Origin: Clostridiales bacterium
Lineage (GTDB): Bacteria; Bacillota; Clostridia; Christensenellales; Aristaeellaceae
Reading direction: 5' to 3'
DNA length: 64,000 nucleotides
Assembly: GCA_015056125.1 (NCBI GenBank)
Contig: SVGW01000001.1
Span: 97,351-161,350, forward strand
Positions 46,729 through 55,990 of this stretch are shown here, piece after piece. The notes under the pieces were generated by a model. It did no database searches. It saw nothing but the letters and a program-made list of their open reading frames with translations, and was not told the origin of the DNA. Position 1 is the stretch's first letter. Each line of letters opens with the position of its first letter. Both the position numbers and the translations under genes were made by a program.

Positions 46729-47079
46729 ATGACTGAGAACATGAAGAAATTCCTGGAGGCGGTTTCTAAGAACGGCGAGCTGGCGGCGAAGGTCAGCACC
46801 CTAACCAAGGAAGACCTGCTTGCCCTGGCCAAGGAGCTGGGCATTGACCTGACCGAGGATGACTTTGCCCAGAAGAGCGAGTTGAACGACGACGACCTGG
46901 AAGCCGTAGCCGGTGGCTGGACAGATTGCTTCTGCATTGCAGGCGGCGGTGGTAAGGCAGATGAGGACGGAAAAGCCTGCGCCTGCGTTGCGTTTGGCGG
47001 CGGCCAAGCAAAGGATGGCCAAAATCGTTGCTTGTGCATCGGTGCTGGCAGTGGCGACAAGCCAGTATACACAGACTGA
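46729..47079 (+). CDS. Nif11-leader RiPP precursor A2, CxC type
   Basis: A 116-residue precursor with the 63-residue Nif11 leader of A1 (MTENMKKFLEAVSKNGELAA... DDDLEAVAGG) and a 53-residue core containing CFCIAGGGG, CACVAFGGG and CLCIGAGSG, six Cys as three CxC pairs about 20 residues apart with charged spacers. GAAAGGTTC precedes ATG. It directly precedes the radical SAM gene. Confidence 0.85.
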   Translation: MTENMKKFLEAVSKNGELAAKVSTLTKEDLLALAKELGIDLTEDDFAQKSELNDDDLEAVAGGWTDCFCIAGGGGKADEDGKACACVAFGGGQAKDGQNRCLCIGAGSGDKPVYTD

Positions 47080-47135
47080 TATCCATTTGCAGACCTGCAG
47101 ATGCGCCCCCAATATATAGAAGCGCAAAGGATGAT

Positions 47136-48551
47136 ATGATGTTTTACAAGCTGAAAGAGAACTTCCTCCTGCGCGGATGGGAAAAGCTGCCCTACGCAGT
47201 GGTTGACAAGAACAGGAGAAAGCCCATCTTCATCACTGCCAAGGAGATGCAGGCGCTGGAGATGTGCAACGGTCAGATCGACCTATCCCTGCCGCTGATT
47301 CCTCAGGAGATCCGCGACATAATCCCGCAGATCGAGAAGAATGGCATCATCTCTCCCTGCGACTTCGGCGACGCCATCGCGCCGGAGCAGGCCTACAAGC
47401 TCTATCCTGCCCGCTATATCCGTACAGCGCACTGGTCCATTACCGGGCACTGCAACTACCGCTGCAAGCACTGCTACATGTCCGCGCCGGATGCAAAGTA
47501 TGGTGAACTGAGCCATGAGCAGATCATGTCCATCGTGCAGCAGCTGATCGATTGCGGCGTGATGGAGGTTTCCCTCACCGGCGGCGAACCCCTTGTCCGC
47601 AAGGATTTCATGGAGATCGTGGACGCGCTGCTGGCAGGCGGTATCCGCATCACCACCATTTATTCCAACGGCAAGCTCGTTACTGACACGCTGCTGGACG
47701 CATTGGCAGAGCGGGGCATCTACCCGGAGTTCAACATGAGCTACGATGGTGTGGACGGCTGGCACGACTGGTTGCGCGGCATTCCCAATGCCGGGAAGAT
47801 TGCCGAGGAAGCCTTCCTGCGCTGCAAGGAGAAGGGCTTCCCTACGGGCGCGGAGATGTGCATCCACAACGGCAACAAGCTTTTACTGCGCCAGACCATC
47901 AACCGCCTGGCGGAGCTGGGCTGCGGGAGCCTGAAAACCAACCCCATCTCCAATGTGGGTGCGTGGAGGGAAGGTGGCTACGGCGAAAGTATCTCCATGC
48001 AGGAGCTTTACCAGCTCTACTTTGACTACATCCCGCATTATTATGAGGATGGAATGCCCCTGTCCCTCCAACTGGGCGGATTCTTCTCGGCATCGCCCAG
48101 CAGGCCAGATCGCTACGACATCCCCTGCATGAAGCATTGCACCAAGCCGGAAAACACCTGCGTGTGCGGTCATGCGAGGATGGTGATGTACATCTCCGCT
48201 GAGGGACGTGCGCTGCCCTGCATGGCGCTCTCCGGCATGGACATCCAGCAGGAGTTCCCGCTCATCCCGGAGATCGGCCTGGCCCAGTGCATCACCGATT
48301 CCCGCTACATGGAGTTGATCGACACCCGCGCCACCGAGATCCTCAAGCACAACCCGGAGTGTGCCAAATGCGAATATGCCCTGCAATGCCTTGCTGGCTG
48401 CCGTGCAAGCGCGCTGGAAACCTCGCCCACGGATATTCTTGGGCGGGATATGGCCATCTGTGGCATCTTCAAGGGCGGCTGGACAGAGAAAATCGCGGAG
48501 CTGATGCAGAATATCCTCCCGCAGGAAAATCCGGAAGCGGCGTCGAATTAA
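47136..48551 (+). CDS. SPASM radical SAM peptide maturase for Nif11/CxC precursors
   Basis: A 471-residue enzyme. An N-terminal ~95-residue region (LKENFLLRGWEKLPYAVVDK, FITAKEMQALEMC) resembles a PqqD-like peptide-binding domain; the radical SAM cluster is C106-x3-C110-x2-C113 (CNYRCKHC), then SLTGGEPLVRKDF; the C-terminal SPASM domain has CVCGHARM, LPCMALSG and CAKCEYALQCLAGC. It resembles Nif11-class peptide maturases (TIGR04103-like, unverified). It is flanked by A1, A2 and A3, A4, so Cys-to-carbon thioether (ranthipeptide/sactipeptide-like) formation is the likely chemistry. Tandem ATGs at 47136 and 47139; AAAGG precedes both. Confidence 0.88.
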   Translation: MMFYKLKENFLLRGWEKLPYAVVDKNRRKPIFITAKEMQALEMCNGQIDLSLPLIPQEIRDIIPQIEKNGIISPCDFGDAIAPEQAYKLYPARYIRTAHWSITGHCNYRCKHCYMSAPDAKYGELSHEQIMSIVQQLIDCGVMEVSLTGGEPLVRKDFMEIVDALLAGGIRITTIYSNGKLVTDTLLDALAERGIYPEFNMSYDGVDGWHDWLRGIPNAGKIAEEAFLRCKEKGFPTGAEMCIHNGNKLLLRQTINRLAELGCGSLKTNPISNVGAWREGGYGESISMQELYQLYFDYIPHYYEDGMPLSLQLGGFFSASPSRPDRYDIPCMKHCTKPENTCVCGHARMVMYISAEGRALPCMALSGMDIQQEFPLIPEIGLAQCITDSRYMELIDTRATEILKHNPECAKCEYALQCLAGCRASALETSPTDILGRDMAICGIFKGGWTEKIAELMQNILPQENPEAASN

Positions 48552-48563
48552 GGAGGCAAAAGC

Positions 48564-48944
48564 ATGAGTGAGAACCTGAAAGCATTTCTGGCAAAAGTCT
48601 CGGCAGACGCGCTGCTGATCGAACGGCTGAAGGCGGCGAAGGAGTACGGCGAGATCATTGCGCTGGCAAAGGAAATCGGCGTGGAGCTGACGCTGGCGGA
48701 CATCGAACCCGAAAACAGTGAGCTGTCTGAAGATGAACTGAACGCTGTGTCCGGCGGAAAAAGCGGCGGCTGCTTCTGTGTTCTGGCTGGTAGCGGCGGT
48801 GGAAAGAACGGCCGGGATGATGTCTACGGCTGTGCCTGTGTGGCCTATGGCCAGGGCGGCGACGGAAGCAAAGACGATTTCACCTGCTTTTGCGCCCTGG
48901 GCGGCGAGGGTGTGATCGATGTTATGCCGGATGAACTCGTTTGA
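48564..48944 (+). CDS. Nif11-leader RiPP precursor A3, CxC type
   Basis: A 126-residue precursor. The 65-residue leader (MSENLKAFLAKVSADALLIE... SEDELNAVSGG) is more diverged; the 61-residue core holds CFCVLAGSGGG, CACVAYGQGG and CFCALGGEG. AAGGAGGCAAAAGC is a strong ribosome site. Starts 12 bases after the maturase stop. Confidence 0.85.
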   Translation: MSENLKAFLAKVSADALLIERLKAAKEYGEIIALAKEIGVELTLADIEPENSELSEDELNAVSGGKSGGCFCVLAGSGGGKNGRDDVYGCACVAYGQGGDGSKDDFTCFCALGGEGVIDVMPDELV

Positions 48945-48976
48945 GGTATGCTGTAAAGAATAAGGAGGATTTGAAA

Positions 48977-49330
48977 ATGACTGCGAACATGAAGAATTTC
49001 CTTGCCAAGGTATCCGAGGACAAGGGGCTGGCGGAGAAGATTGGCAAATTGGAGAAGGTCGATGAACTGATCGCAGCGGCAAAGGCGATTGGTATCGAAC
49101 TGACCGAGGCGGACTTTGCACAGCCGGAGGATGCCCTGAACGATCAGGAACTGACGGCCGTGACCGGCGGTGAGAAATGCCTGTGTGTTGCAGCCGGCGG
49201 CGGCACGAAGGATGACGATAGCAAGGCCTGCGGCTGCGTTGCAGCGGGCGCAGGATATCATGACAACGGGGATCAGCGCTGCTTTTGCGTGATGGGCGGC
49301 AGCGGCGATTCAGAATATGCCATTAACTGA
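48977..49330 (+). CDS. Nif11-leader RiPP precursor A4, CxC type
   Basis: A 117-residue precursor. The 65-residue leader ends NDQELTAVTGG; the 52-residue core has CLCVAAGGG, CGCVAAGAG and CFCVMGGSG. The ATG at 48977 follows TAAGGAGG. It closes the CxC cassette and is followed 45 bases later by the export genes. Confidence 0.85.
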   Translation: MTANMKNFLAKVSEDKGLAEKIGKLEKVDELIAAAKAIGIELTEADFAQPEDALNDQELTAVTGGEKCLCVAAGGGTKDDDSKACGCVAAGAGYHDNGDQRCFCVMGGSGDSEYAIN

Positions 49331-49375
49331 TGATCCATTGGCGGTCTGACGTTATTAAACAAAGGAGAAGTGACC

Positions 49376-49855
49376 ATGCCAACGACCAACAACCGTAACA
49401 CAACCCCCGGCGGGCCAGAGCTGACTCATTACCTTAAGGCCGCCCGGCCTGGCAGCTGGCTGATCCTATCGCTGACGCTGCTGATCGTGGCGATGGCGCT
49501 GGTATGGTCCTTCCTTGGCACGATGAAAACCACCATCGCCGTCACCGGCATCAAGGAGGGCGCGCACTTCACCGGCTACCTGATGCCCAAGGACACCCTT
49601 TCCATCCAGAGTGGCATGAGCGTGGACTATAAGGGGGAAAAGGCTGGCGTGCTGGTCAGCCGCGGCTTGGCCAGCATCGACGCAGCGGATATCGTCGCGT
49701 CCATTGACAATGCCTACTACAGCGATCAACTGCTGCTGAACCCCTACAATGTGGATATCCTGATCGACCTTGATCCGAACATCTGCCCGGACGGCGTCAT
49801 CACCCTGGAGATCGTGCTGGCAGAGACTCGCCCCTTTGATTTCCTGATGAACTGA
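49376..49855 (+). CDS. short membrane-fusion-like NHLP export accessory
   Basis: A 159-residue protein with a polar N-terminus, one membrane helix (about residues 30-50) and a short extracytoplasmic beta domain (TIAVTGIKEGAHFTGYLMPK, NVDILIDLDP). Position before the NHLP ABC genes and topology suggest the HlyD/membrane-fusion role of NHLP systems, but it is about half usual length and lacks the coiled-coil hairpin. The ATG at 49376 follows AAAGGAGAAG; a GTG six bases upstream is inside that site. Confidence 0.6.
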   Translation: MPTTNNRNTTPGGPELTHYLKAARPGSWLILSLTLLIVAMALVWSFLGTMKTTIAVTGIKEGAHFTGYLMPKDTLSIQSGMSVDYKGEKAGVLVSRGLASIDAADIVASIDNAYYSDQLLLNPYNVDILIDLDPNICPDGVITLEIVLAETRPFDFLMN

Positions 49856-49866
49856 GGTGGCGGCAG

Positions 49867-52014
49867 ATGAAGCATGTGAAGAAAAAGGTGCCGGTGGTCA
49901 TGCAGATGGAGGCGCTGGAATGTGGCGCCGCCAGCCTGAGCATGATTCTGGCGTATTACGGCAAGTGGCTGCCTTTGCCCCGTGTGCGCATGGAGCTGGG
50001 CGTTTCCCGCGATGGCGTAAGTGCGATGAGCATCATCAGGGGGGCACGCAGTTTCGGCATGGAGGGCAAGGGCTTCCGCTATGGCGTAGACAGTCTGCAA
50101 ACGAAGATCGCCCTGCCCTGCATCCTGTTTTGGAATAACTGCCATTTCGTGGTGCTGACGGGCTTTGGCAAGAAGGGCGCATACATCAACGATCCCGCCA
50201 GCGGTGCAATCGTTGTGCCGATGGACAAGTTTGAAAAGCAGTACAGCGGCATCGCGCTGGAGATCGTTCCGGGTGCAGGCTTTGAGCCCAGCGGGCGCCC
50301 CACCAGCGTGTGGCCCTTTGTCAAGAAGCGCCTCAAGGGGGCGGGCGGCGCATTGGCATTCCTGTCGCTGTCAGGGCTGGCTGCAGCGGTCTTTGGCATT
50401 GCCCAGCCCGCGCTGTCCTCCAGCTTTGTGGATAAGATCCTCACCGGCGCGAACACCGCTTGGCTCATACCGTTGCTGGGGATTCTCGTTGGCATGGCGG
50501 TTTTGCAGTTCCTGCTGCTGGCGGCGACGGCCTCCTACCAGAACTATGTGCAGGGGCGGTTTGCCGTATCGGCCAACTGCGCCTACCTGATGCATGTGCT
50601 GCATCTGCCCATGCAGTTTTTCTCCCAGCGCATGGCGGGCGATATTGCAGGCCGTCAGCAGGATAACGCTGCTGTGGCCAGTACGCTGATGAACACTCTC
50701 GCGCCCGTGGGCGTGGGGCTGATTACCATGGCGGTGTATCTCGCCATGATGCTCTCCATCAGCCCGGTGCTGACGCTCATTGGCGTGTCAGCGCTGGTGA
50801 TCGACCTGTTTGTGGCGCAGTACATCTCAAAGAAGCGGGTGGAGATCACGCGGGTCATCGCCCGTGACGCAGGCGTGCTGTCCGGCTCCACGGCTGGTAT
50901 CCTGAACGTGATGGAGACCATCAAGGCCAGCGGCGCGGAGGAAGGTGTGTATGCCCAGTGGACGGGTATGCAGGCCGCTGTGATGGCGGGTCAGGCAAAG
51001 ATCGCGAAAATCAACACCTATCTGGGCACGATCCCCGGTTTGCTGCTGAATATCGCCAATGTGGTGCTGGTGGCACTGGGGGCGCTGCTGATCATTGACG
51101 GTGAGCTGACCACGGGTCTGCTGCTGGCGCTGCAAAGCCTGCTGCAGTCCTTCATCACCCCGGCGGAGCAGCTGATCGCCGCTGGTCAGGAAATGACGGA
51201 GATGCGTTCCAGCATGGAACGCATTGAGGACGTGACCAACTACGAGGAGGATGTGATCTTCTCTGCGGGCGATGGCGAAAAGATCACCGCCCCCATGACG
51301 GGGAATGTCAGCATCCGCAACGTGACCTTCGGATATTCCAAACAAGCCGCACCGGTACTGAAAGATTTCTCCTTGGAGCTCACCCCTGGACGCAAGGTGG
51401 CGCTGGTGGGTTCCTCCGGCTGCGGCAAATCGACGATCGCAAGGCTGGTGGCAGGGCTGTACCAGCCGTGGGAGGGCGCGATCCTCTTTGACGGCAGGCC
51501 CATGTCTGCCTACGACCGGGCGGCGTTCACCTCCTCCGTGGCGGTGGTGGATCAGGACATCTTCCTGTTCTCCGGCACGGTGAAGGACAATTTCCGCTTT
51601 GCCGATGGCACCATCACTGACGCAGACATGATCCGTGCAGCCCATGATGCCCAGGTGCACGAGGCCATTCTCAGGCATGAAGGCGGCTATGATGCACGTA
51701 TCGCCGAGGGCGGCAGCAACTTCTCCGGCGGGCAGCGCCAGCAACTGGAGATCGCCCGGGCGCTGGCGGGGAATCCCTCTATCCTTATTCTGGATGAAGC
51801 CACCTCTGCTCTGGACGCTCAGACCGAAGCGCTGGTGATGGACGCTATCAAGGCGAGGGGCATGACCATGCTGCTGGTGGCACACCGGCTTTCTACGATC
51901 AGGGACGCAGATGAGATTCTTGTGCTGAAAAACGGTATCGTCACCGAGCGCGGCACCCATGACGAACTGCTTGCGCTAAACGGCGACTATGCGGCGCTGG
52001 TCAGCGCATCGTAA
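49867..52014 (+). CDS. NHLP bacteriocin exporter, C39 peptidase/permease/ATPase
   Basis: A 715-residue three-domain transporter. Residues ~8-140 are a C39 cysteine peptidase with Cys19 (QMEALECGAAS), His93 (NNCHFVVLTGF) and Asp109 (NDPASG), which cleaves double-glycine leaders; six membrane helices follow (~160-420), then an ABC ATPase with Walker A GSSGCGKST near 515-523, signature FSGGQ and ILILDEATSALD. It matches NHLM/NHLP ABC1 architecture. Should process and export the Nif11 peptides, the NxN peptide and perhaps the 44.7 kb peptide. Start follows GAGGTGG. Confidence 0.95.
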   Translation: MKHVKKKVPVVMQMEALECGAASLSMILAYYGKWLPLPRVRMELGVSRDGVSAMSIIRGARSFGMEGKGFRYGVDSLQTKIALPCILFWNNCHFVVLTGFGKKGAYINDPASGAIVVPMDKFEKQYSGIALEIVPGAGFEPSGRPTSVWPFVKKRLKGAGGALAFLSLSGLAAAVFGIAQPALSSSFVDKILTGANTAWLIPLLGILVGMAVLQFLLLAATASYQNYVQGRFAVSANCAYLMHVLHLPMQFFSQRMAGDIAGRQQDNAAVASTLMNTLAPVGVGLITMAVYLAMMLSISPVLTLIGVSALVIDLFVAQYISKKRVEITRVIARDAGVLSGSTAGILNVMETIKASGAEEGVYAQWTGMQAAVMAGQAKIAKINTYLGTIPGLLLNIANVVLVALGALLIIDGELTTGLLLALQSLLQSFITPAEQLIAAGQEMTEMRSSMERIEDVTNYEEDVIFSAGDGEKITAPMTGNVSIRNVTFGYSKQAAPVLKDFSLELTPGRKVALVGSSGCGKSTIARLVAGLYQPWEGAILFDGRPMSAYDRAAFTSSVAVVDQDIFLFSGTVKDNFRFADGTITDADMIRAAHDAQVHEAILRHEGGYDARIAEGGSNFSGGQRQQLEIARALAGNPSILILDEATSALDAQTEALVMDAIKARGMTMLLVAHRLSTIRDADEILVLKNGIVTERGTHDELLALNGDYAALVSAS

Positions 52015-52030
52015 GAAGGAGGCACAGCGG

Positions 52031-54190
52031 ATGAATATCAACGAAAAGAGCATCCAGCGCGCCCAGCTTGACGATGCGATGCTGGACGCAGTCTACCGCG
52101 ATCTCGCCTCCACCGTCACAGGCAATGCCGGGCTGCAGGCGGCGCGATCTGACCGTGCGCAGACGATGGACGCGATCGGTGAAATCCTTGCGTTCTACCA
52201 CTGCAAGGCGGAGATCCCTGACGGCGTGGAGCCGGTCAGCTATGTGACCGAGACCTTGAACATTTCCTGCCGCACGGTGTTTCTCGAGGGCGAGTGGTAC
52301 AGGGATGCCATCGGCCCCTATCTGGGCAGGACGACTAACGGACAGACCGTCGCGATCCTGCCCAAACGGAACCACTATGAATACTACGACAGGAACGCAG
52401 GCAAACGTGTCCGCGTCAGCCGTCAGACGGCAGCAAATCTGGAGGCAGAGGCACAGTGTTTCTACCTGCCCCTGCCTGCCGGGAAGCTCACGCTGCGCGA
52501 CCTGTACCGCTACATGCTCAAAGCTCTGACGGTATGGGACTATGCCCAGCTCATCGGCGCGACGGCGCTGGCCAGCGTACTGGCGATGACGCTTCCTGCC
52601 ATGACGCAGCTGGTGTTCTCCGGGCTGATTCCCTCGGGACAGCTGAATCTGGTGCTGCCCATCCTGTTCCTGCTGGTGTTTTCCGTCACCTCCACCCATC
52701 TGGTGAACGTGCTCCGGACGCTGGCGGTGGGCGTGGTGAATATCCGGGCAGGCGCATCGCTGCAATCGGCGGCAATGGCGAGAGTCATGTCCATGCCTGC
52801 GGGTTTCTTTAAGCAGCACGCCTCCGGCGAGGTGGCTGCCCAGCTGAACTCCATCGACAACCTGACTGCCGCCACGGTGAAGGCGGTGTTCTCCTCCGGC
52901 CTGACGGGCTTGTTCTCGTTGATCTATATTGCGCAGATTTCCGCCTTTGCTCCGGCGCTGACGGTGCCTGCGGTGATCGTGCTGGTGCTGAAAACGGCGC
53001 TTTCTCTGGCTTGCGTGGTCATCGGCGTGAAGCGCACCAATGTGCGCATGAAGAAGCAGGCCAAGCTCTCCGGCAGGATGCTGACCATAATCAATGGCAT
53101 CCAGAAGATCCGCCTTTCCGGCGCGGAGAAGCGAATTTTCACCAAGTGGGCCAGCGAATACAAGGATGTGGCTGACCTGACCTATCGCCAGCCTAAGATC
53201 CTTCTCTACCGGCAGGCGGCGATGGGCCTCATCAGCTTGATCGGCCTTGTGGTGATCTACTACGCGGCGGCCTCCAGTGGGGTTTCTTCGGCCAACTATA
53301 TGGCGTTCAGTTCTGCCTATGGGCTGGTTTCCGGCGCATTTACGGCGCTGATCGGCATCGTGTCTACTCTGACGGAGTTCGGCCCGATGCTGGGCATGAT
53401 GAAGCCCATTTTGGAAACGGAACCGGAGATCGAACCGGGCAAGCTGGTTCCTGAGGAGCTCACCGGCAAGATCAGCGTGAGCCACGTCAGCTTCCGCTAT
53501 AACAAGGACGGCCCCATGCTGCTGGACGATGTGACGCTGGACATTGCCCCCGGCGAATACATCGCCATCGTGGGTGCAACGGGCTGCGGCAAGTCCACCC
53601 TGATGCGGCTGATGTTGGGCTTTGAAAAGCCGGAGCAGGGCGCGATCTATTACGATGATCACGACCTGAAATCACTGAGCCTGCGTGGTCTGCGCCGCAA
53701 GATCGGCACGGTGCTGCAAAACGGCCAGCTGATGCAGGGTTCCATCTTTACCAATCTTTCCATTGTAAAGCCCGACATGACGGAAGTCGAGGCCTGGGAA
53801 GCTCTTGAAAAGGCGGGCTTGGCCGAGGATGTGCGCCGTATGCCCATGAAGCTCAACACCATGCTGGGCGAAAACGGCGCAGGCATCTCTGGCGGACAGC
53901 GCCAGCGGCTGCTGATTGCCCGGTCGATGGTGGGCAATCCGAAAGTTGTCTTCATGGACGAGGCCACCTCCGCGCTGGACAATGTGGCGCAGGCTCATGC
54001 AGTCAGCTCGCTGGATGCACTGAACTGCACCCGCGTGGTGATTGCTCATCGTCTTTCGACCATTCAGAATTGTAGCCGCATCGTGGTGCTGGACGGCGGC
54101 CGCATCGTGGAAGACGGCACCTACGATGAATTGATCGCCCTGAATGGCCGCTTTGCCCACTTGGTGGCGCGACAAAGGCTGGATGCCTGA
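52031..54190 (+). CDS. NHLP bacteriocin exporter, second permease/ATPase
   Basis: A 719-residue ABC half-transporter with a ~155-residue soluble N-terminal domain that is not a C39 peptidase (no catalytic Cys/His), six membrane helices (~165-440) and an ATPase (GATGCGKSTLMRLML, ISGGQRQRLLIARSM, VFMDEATSALD). This is the NHLM ABC2 type, expected to dimerise with ABC1. AAGGAGG lies 9 bases before ATG 52031; an upstream extension overlaps ABC1. Confidence 0.93.
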   Translation: MNINEKSIQRAQLDDAMLDAVYRDLASTVTGNAGLQAARSDRAQTMDAIGEILAFYHCKAEIPDGVEPVSYVTETLNISCRTVFLEGEWYRDAIGPYLGRTTNGQTVAILPKRNHYEYYDRNAGKRVRVSRQTAANLEAEAQCFYLPLPAGKLTLRDLYRYMLKALTVWDYAQLIGATALASVLAMTLPAMTQLVFSGLIPSGQLNLVLPILFLLVFSVTSTHLVNVLRTLAVGVVNIRAGASLQSAAMARVMSMPAGFFKQHASGEVAAQLNSIDNLTAATVKAVFSSGLTGLFSLIYIAQISAFAPALTVPAVIVLVLKTALSLACVVIGVKRTNVRMKKQAKLSGRMLTIINGIQKIRLSGAEKRIFTKWASEYKDVADLTYRQPKILLYRQAAMGLISLIGLVVIYYAAASSGVSSANYMAFSSAYGLVSGAFTALIGIVSTLTEFGPMLGMMKPILETEPEIEPGKLVPEELTGKISVSHVSFRYNKDGPMLLDDVTLDIAPGEYIAIVGATGCGKSTLMRLMLGFEKPEQGAIYYDDHDLKSLSLRGLRRKIGTVLQNGQLMQGSIFTNLSIVKPDMTEVEAWEALEKAGLAEDVRRMPMKLNTMLGENGAGISGGQRQRLLIARSMVGNPKVVFMDEATSALDNVAQAHAVSSLDALNCTRVVIAHRLSTIQNCSRIVVLDGGRIVEDGTYDELIALNGRFAHLVARQRLDA

Positions 54191-54225
54191 AATACCGCAA
54201 TCAACGTATAAGGAGAAGAACTTGC

Positions 54226-55239
54226 ATGGCTCATCATGAGGTGTTCGTAGATCTCAACCATTACCGCCTGACCCGCGGGCCCATCATGGTATCCTTCGAT
54301 ACCACGCAGCTTTGCAATCTGCGGTGTGTCCATTGCTTCAACAACAGCGGCGACCAGGCCCCCAACGCTGACCTCCCCCGGGCGCAGCGGCTGGATATTG
54401 CCAGGCAGATCGCCGAGTTGCACCCCTTCAATGTGTGTATGTGCGGCGGAGAAAGCCTGTGCTGTTCCGACCTGTTCGACATCATGGACATCCTCCGCCC
54501 GCACGTGGGCAAGCTGAGCATGGTCAGCAACGGCTTCCTGATGACGCCGGAGATGGCTCGCAGGCTGGTAGACCACGGACTGGATCTGGCGCAGATTAGC
54601 ATCGATGGCGCCAACGCCTGGCAGCATGACAGTTTCCGGGGTGTGCAGGGTTCCTTTGACCGGGCCGTCTCAGCGGTGCGTAACCTGATTGCCGCAGGGA
54701 TCTCCTCGGTGGATGTGTCGATGGTTCCCAACCAGCTGAACTGGCAGAGCCTGGAGGAATACGCCGCGCTTTGCCATGACCTTGGCGTGCAGCAGATCCG
54801 CCTGATGCCCTTCCTGCCCTCCGGCCGGGGCCGCTCGGTGGGGCGCAATCTGATGCTGGATGAGGAGCAGTATTTCCAATTCTGCCGCAGCCTGGAACGG
54901 CTGGATGCGAAATATCAGGGCAGGCCTGCCTTCCAGTGGGGCGACCCCATCGATCACATGCGCAGGATGCCGACCAATGCAAGCCTTGGCCTGCACTCCT
55001 ACTCCATGGAGATCAAGGCCAATGGCGATCTGTCGCTGAGCACCTATCTGCCGGTGCTGGTGGGCAACTGTACCCGCCACACCCTGCGGGAATACTGGGA
55101 CGGCGGCTACAAGGAGCTGTGGGCAAAGGAGGAGCTGACCCGCTACACCGGGCAGATCCGCAACATCTACGACCTGGAAACCTTCGAGCCCGCGCCCTAT
55201 AGCGGCGAAACCATCATGATTGACATTCTGGAGGCGTAA
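54226..55239 (+). CDS. radical SAM peptide maturase 1, SPASM-less
   Basis: A 337-residue radical SAM enzyme. The cluster motif is C30-x3-C34-x2-C37 (CNLRCVHC); the SAM motif is surrounded by extra cysteines, C71-M-C73-G-G-E-S-L-C79-C80. No SPASM cysteine set is present at the C-terminus. It is a paralogue of the enzyme at 57.8 kb, sharing QHDSFRGV/QHDSLRGA, MPFLPSGRGRS and NIYD. AAGGAGAAG precedes ATG. Next gene follows by one base. Epimerisation of core residues is a plausible role in view of the precursor, but substrate and chemistry are inferred from context. Confidence 0.85.
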   Translation: MAHHEVFVDLNHYRLTRGPIMVSFDTTQLCNLRCVHCFNNSGDQAPNADLPRAQRLDIARQIAELHPFNVCMCGGESLCCSDLFDIMDILRPHVGKLSMVSNGFLMTPEMARRLVDHGLDLAQISIDGANAWQHDSFRGVQGSFDRAVSAVRNLIAAGISSVDVSMVPNQLNWQSLEEYAALCHDLGVQQIRLMPFLPSGRGRSVGRNLMLDEEQYFQFCRSLERLDAKYQGRPAFQWGDPIDHMRRMPTNASLGLHSYSMEIKANGDLSLSTYLPVLVGNCTRHTLREYWDGGYKELWAKEELTRYTGQIRNIYDLETFEPAPYSGETIMIDILEA

Positions 55240-55240
55240 G

Positions 55241-55987
55241 ATGCGATACTTGATCAACAGCAGCGCCTTTACCCGGAAGGAAGCGCAGAACGGCGTGATC
55301 CCCATGAAAGCCGATTTTCGTGCGCTGTTCCTGAAGGAAAGCGCCGGCATACTGTTGGAAAAAACGGATGAATGGATCGACTTTGAAGACGTAGCCCAGG
55401 GCGCGTCTGAACAGCTGCGTCGCGATCTTCGCGATGGCCTGACGCTGCTGGAGTGCTTCGACATCGCGCAGATCGAGGAGGAAAAGCCCGTCAAGCTCTG
55501 CTGCGTGGCTGGCGAGAGGGACTACCGCCGCATCAGCGCGTTCCTTGAACGTCATGCCGGGAAGGGCCCCAACCAAAGCCTGCCCTATGCCCAGCTGCTG
55601 CACAATGAGGATGGCATCCGCGCACGGCAATTTAACAACCACGAATACAATTTCCTGGCCGAACGGGAGGGGCAGATCATTGCGCTGATGATCGTGCGTC
55701 CCCCGGCAGCGGGCGATGTTTCCAGTGTGGTGTACCTCCAGCATGTGGTATATGCTGAAGAGCTTCCTGAGGCTGAACAGGCCGCGCTGCTGGAAATCAT
55801 GCTGGCTGAGGTGGAAAACGCCTTCCGTCAGGACTACGCCCGGCTGCGCTTCCAGTACTTCGACGGCCGTCAGGATGGGATGCTCTCCGCGCTGGTGGCG
55901 CAGGGATTCCTGAAAACCTGCACGCTGGAGCGGGAACTGCGGGGCGGCATTGACCTGACGATCTACGACCGGAAAATAGGAGGATGA
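55241..55987 (+). CDS. PqqD-like/acyltransferase-like partner protein 1
   Basis: A 248-residue soluble protein. Residues ~20-85 look like a PqqD/RRE winged-helix fold (FLKESAGILLEKTDEWIDF, LRRDLRDGLTLLECFDIAQI), which would bind the precursor leader; the C-terminal ~150 residues have a GNAT-like pattern (RARQFNNHEYNFLAERE, ALLEIMLAEVENAFRQ, LVAQGFLK). It is paralogous to 58771-59541, each placed directly after a radical SAM gene. ATG is one base after the preceding stop; GGAGGC is the ribosome site. Domain assignments are by eye. Confidence 0.6.
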   Translation: MRYLINSSAFTRKEAQNGVIPMKADFRALFLKESAGILLEKTDEWIDFEDVAQGASEQLRRDLRDGLTLLECFDIAQIEEEKPVKLCCVAGERDYRRISAFLERHAGKGPNQSLPYAQLLHNEDGIRARQFNNHEYNFLAEREGQIIALMIVRPPAAGDVSSVVYLQHVVYAEELPEAEQAALLEIMLAEVENAFRQDYARLRFQYFDGRQDGMLSALVAQGFLKTCTLERELRGGIDLTIYDRKIGG

Positions 55988-55990
55988 TCT

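Noticed and set aside
52001..53662. 553-residue antisense frame within the second ABC gene
   Set aside because: Low-complexity His/Arg/Gln-rich translation typical of a shadow of a GC3-rich gene.
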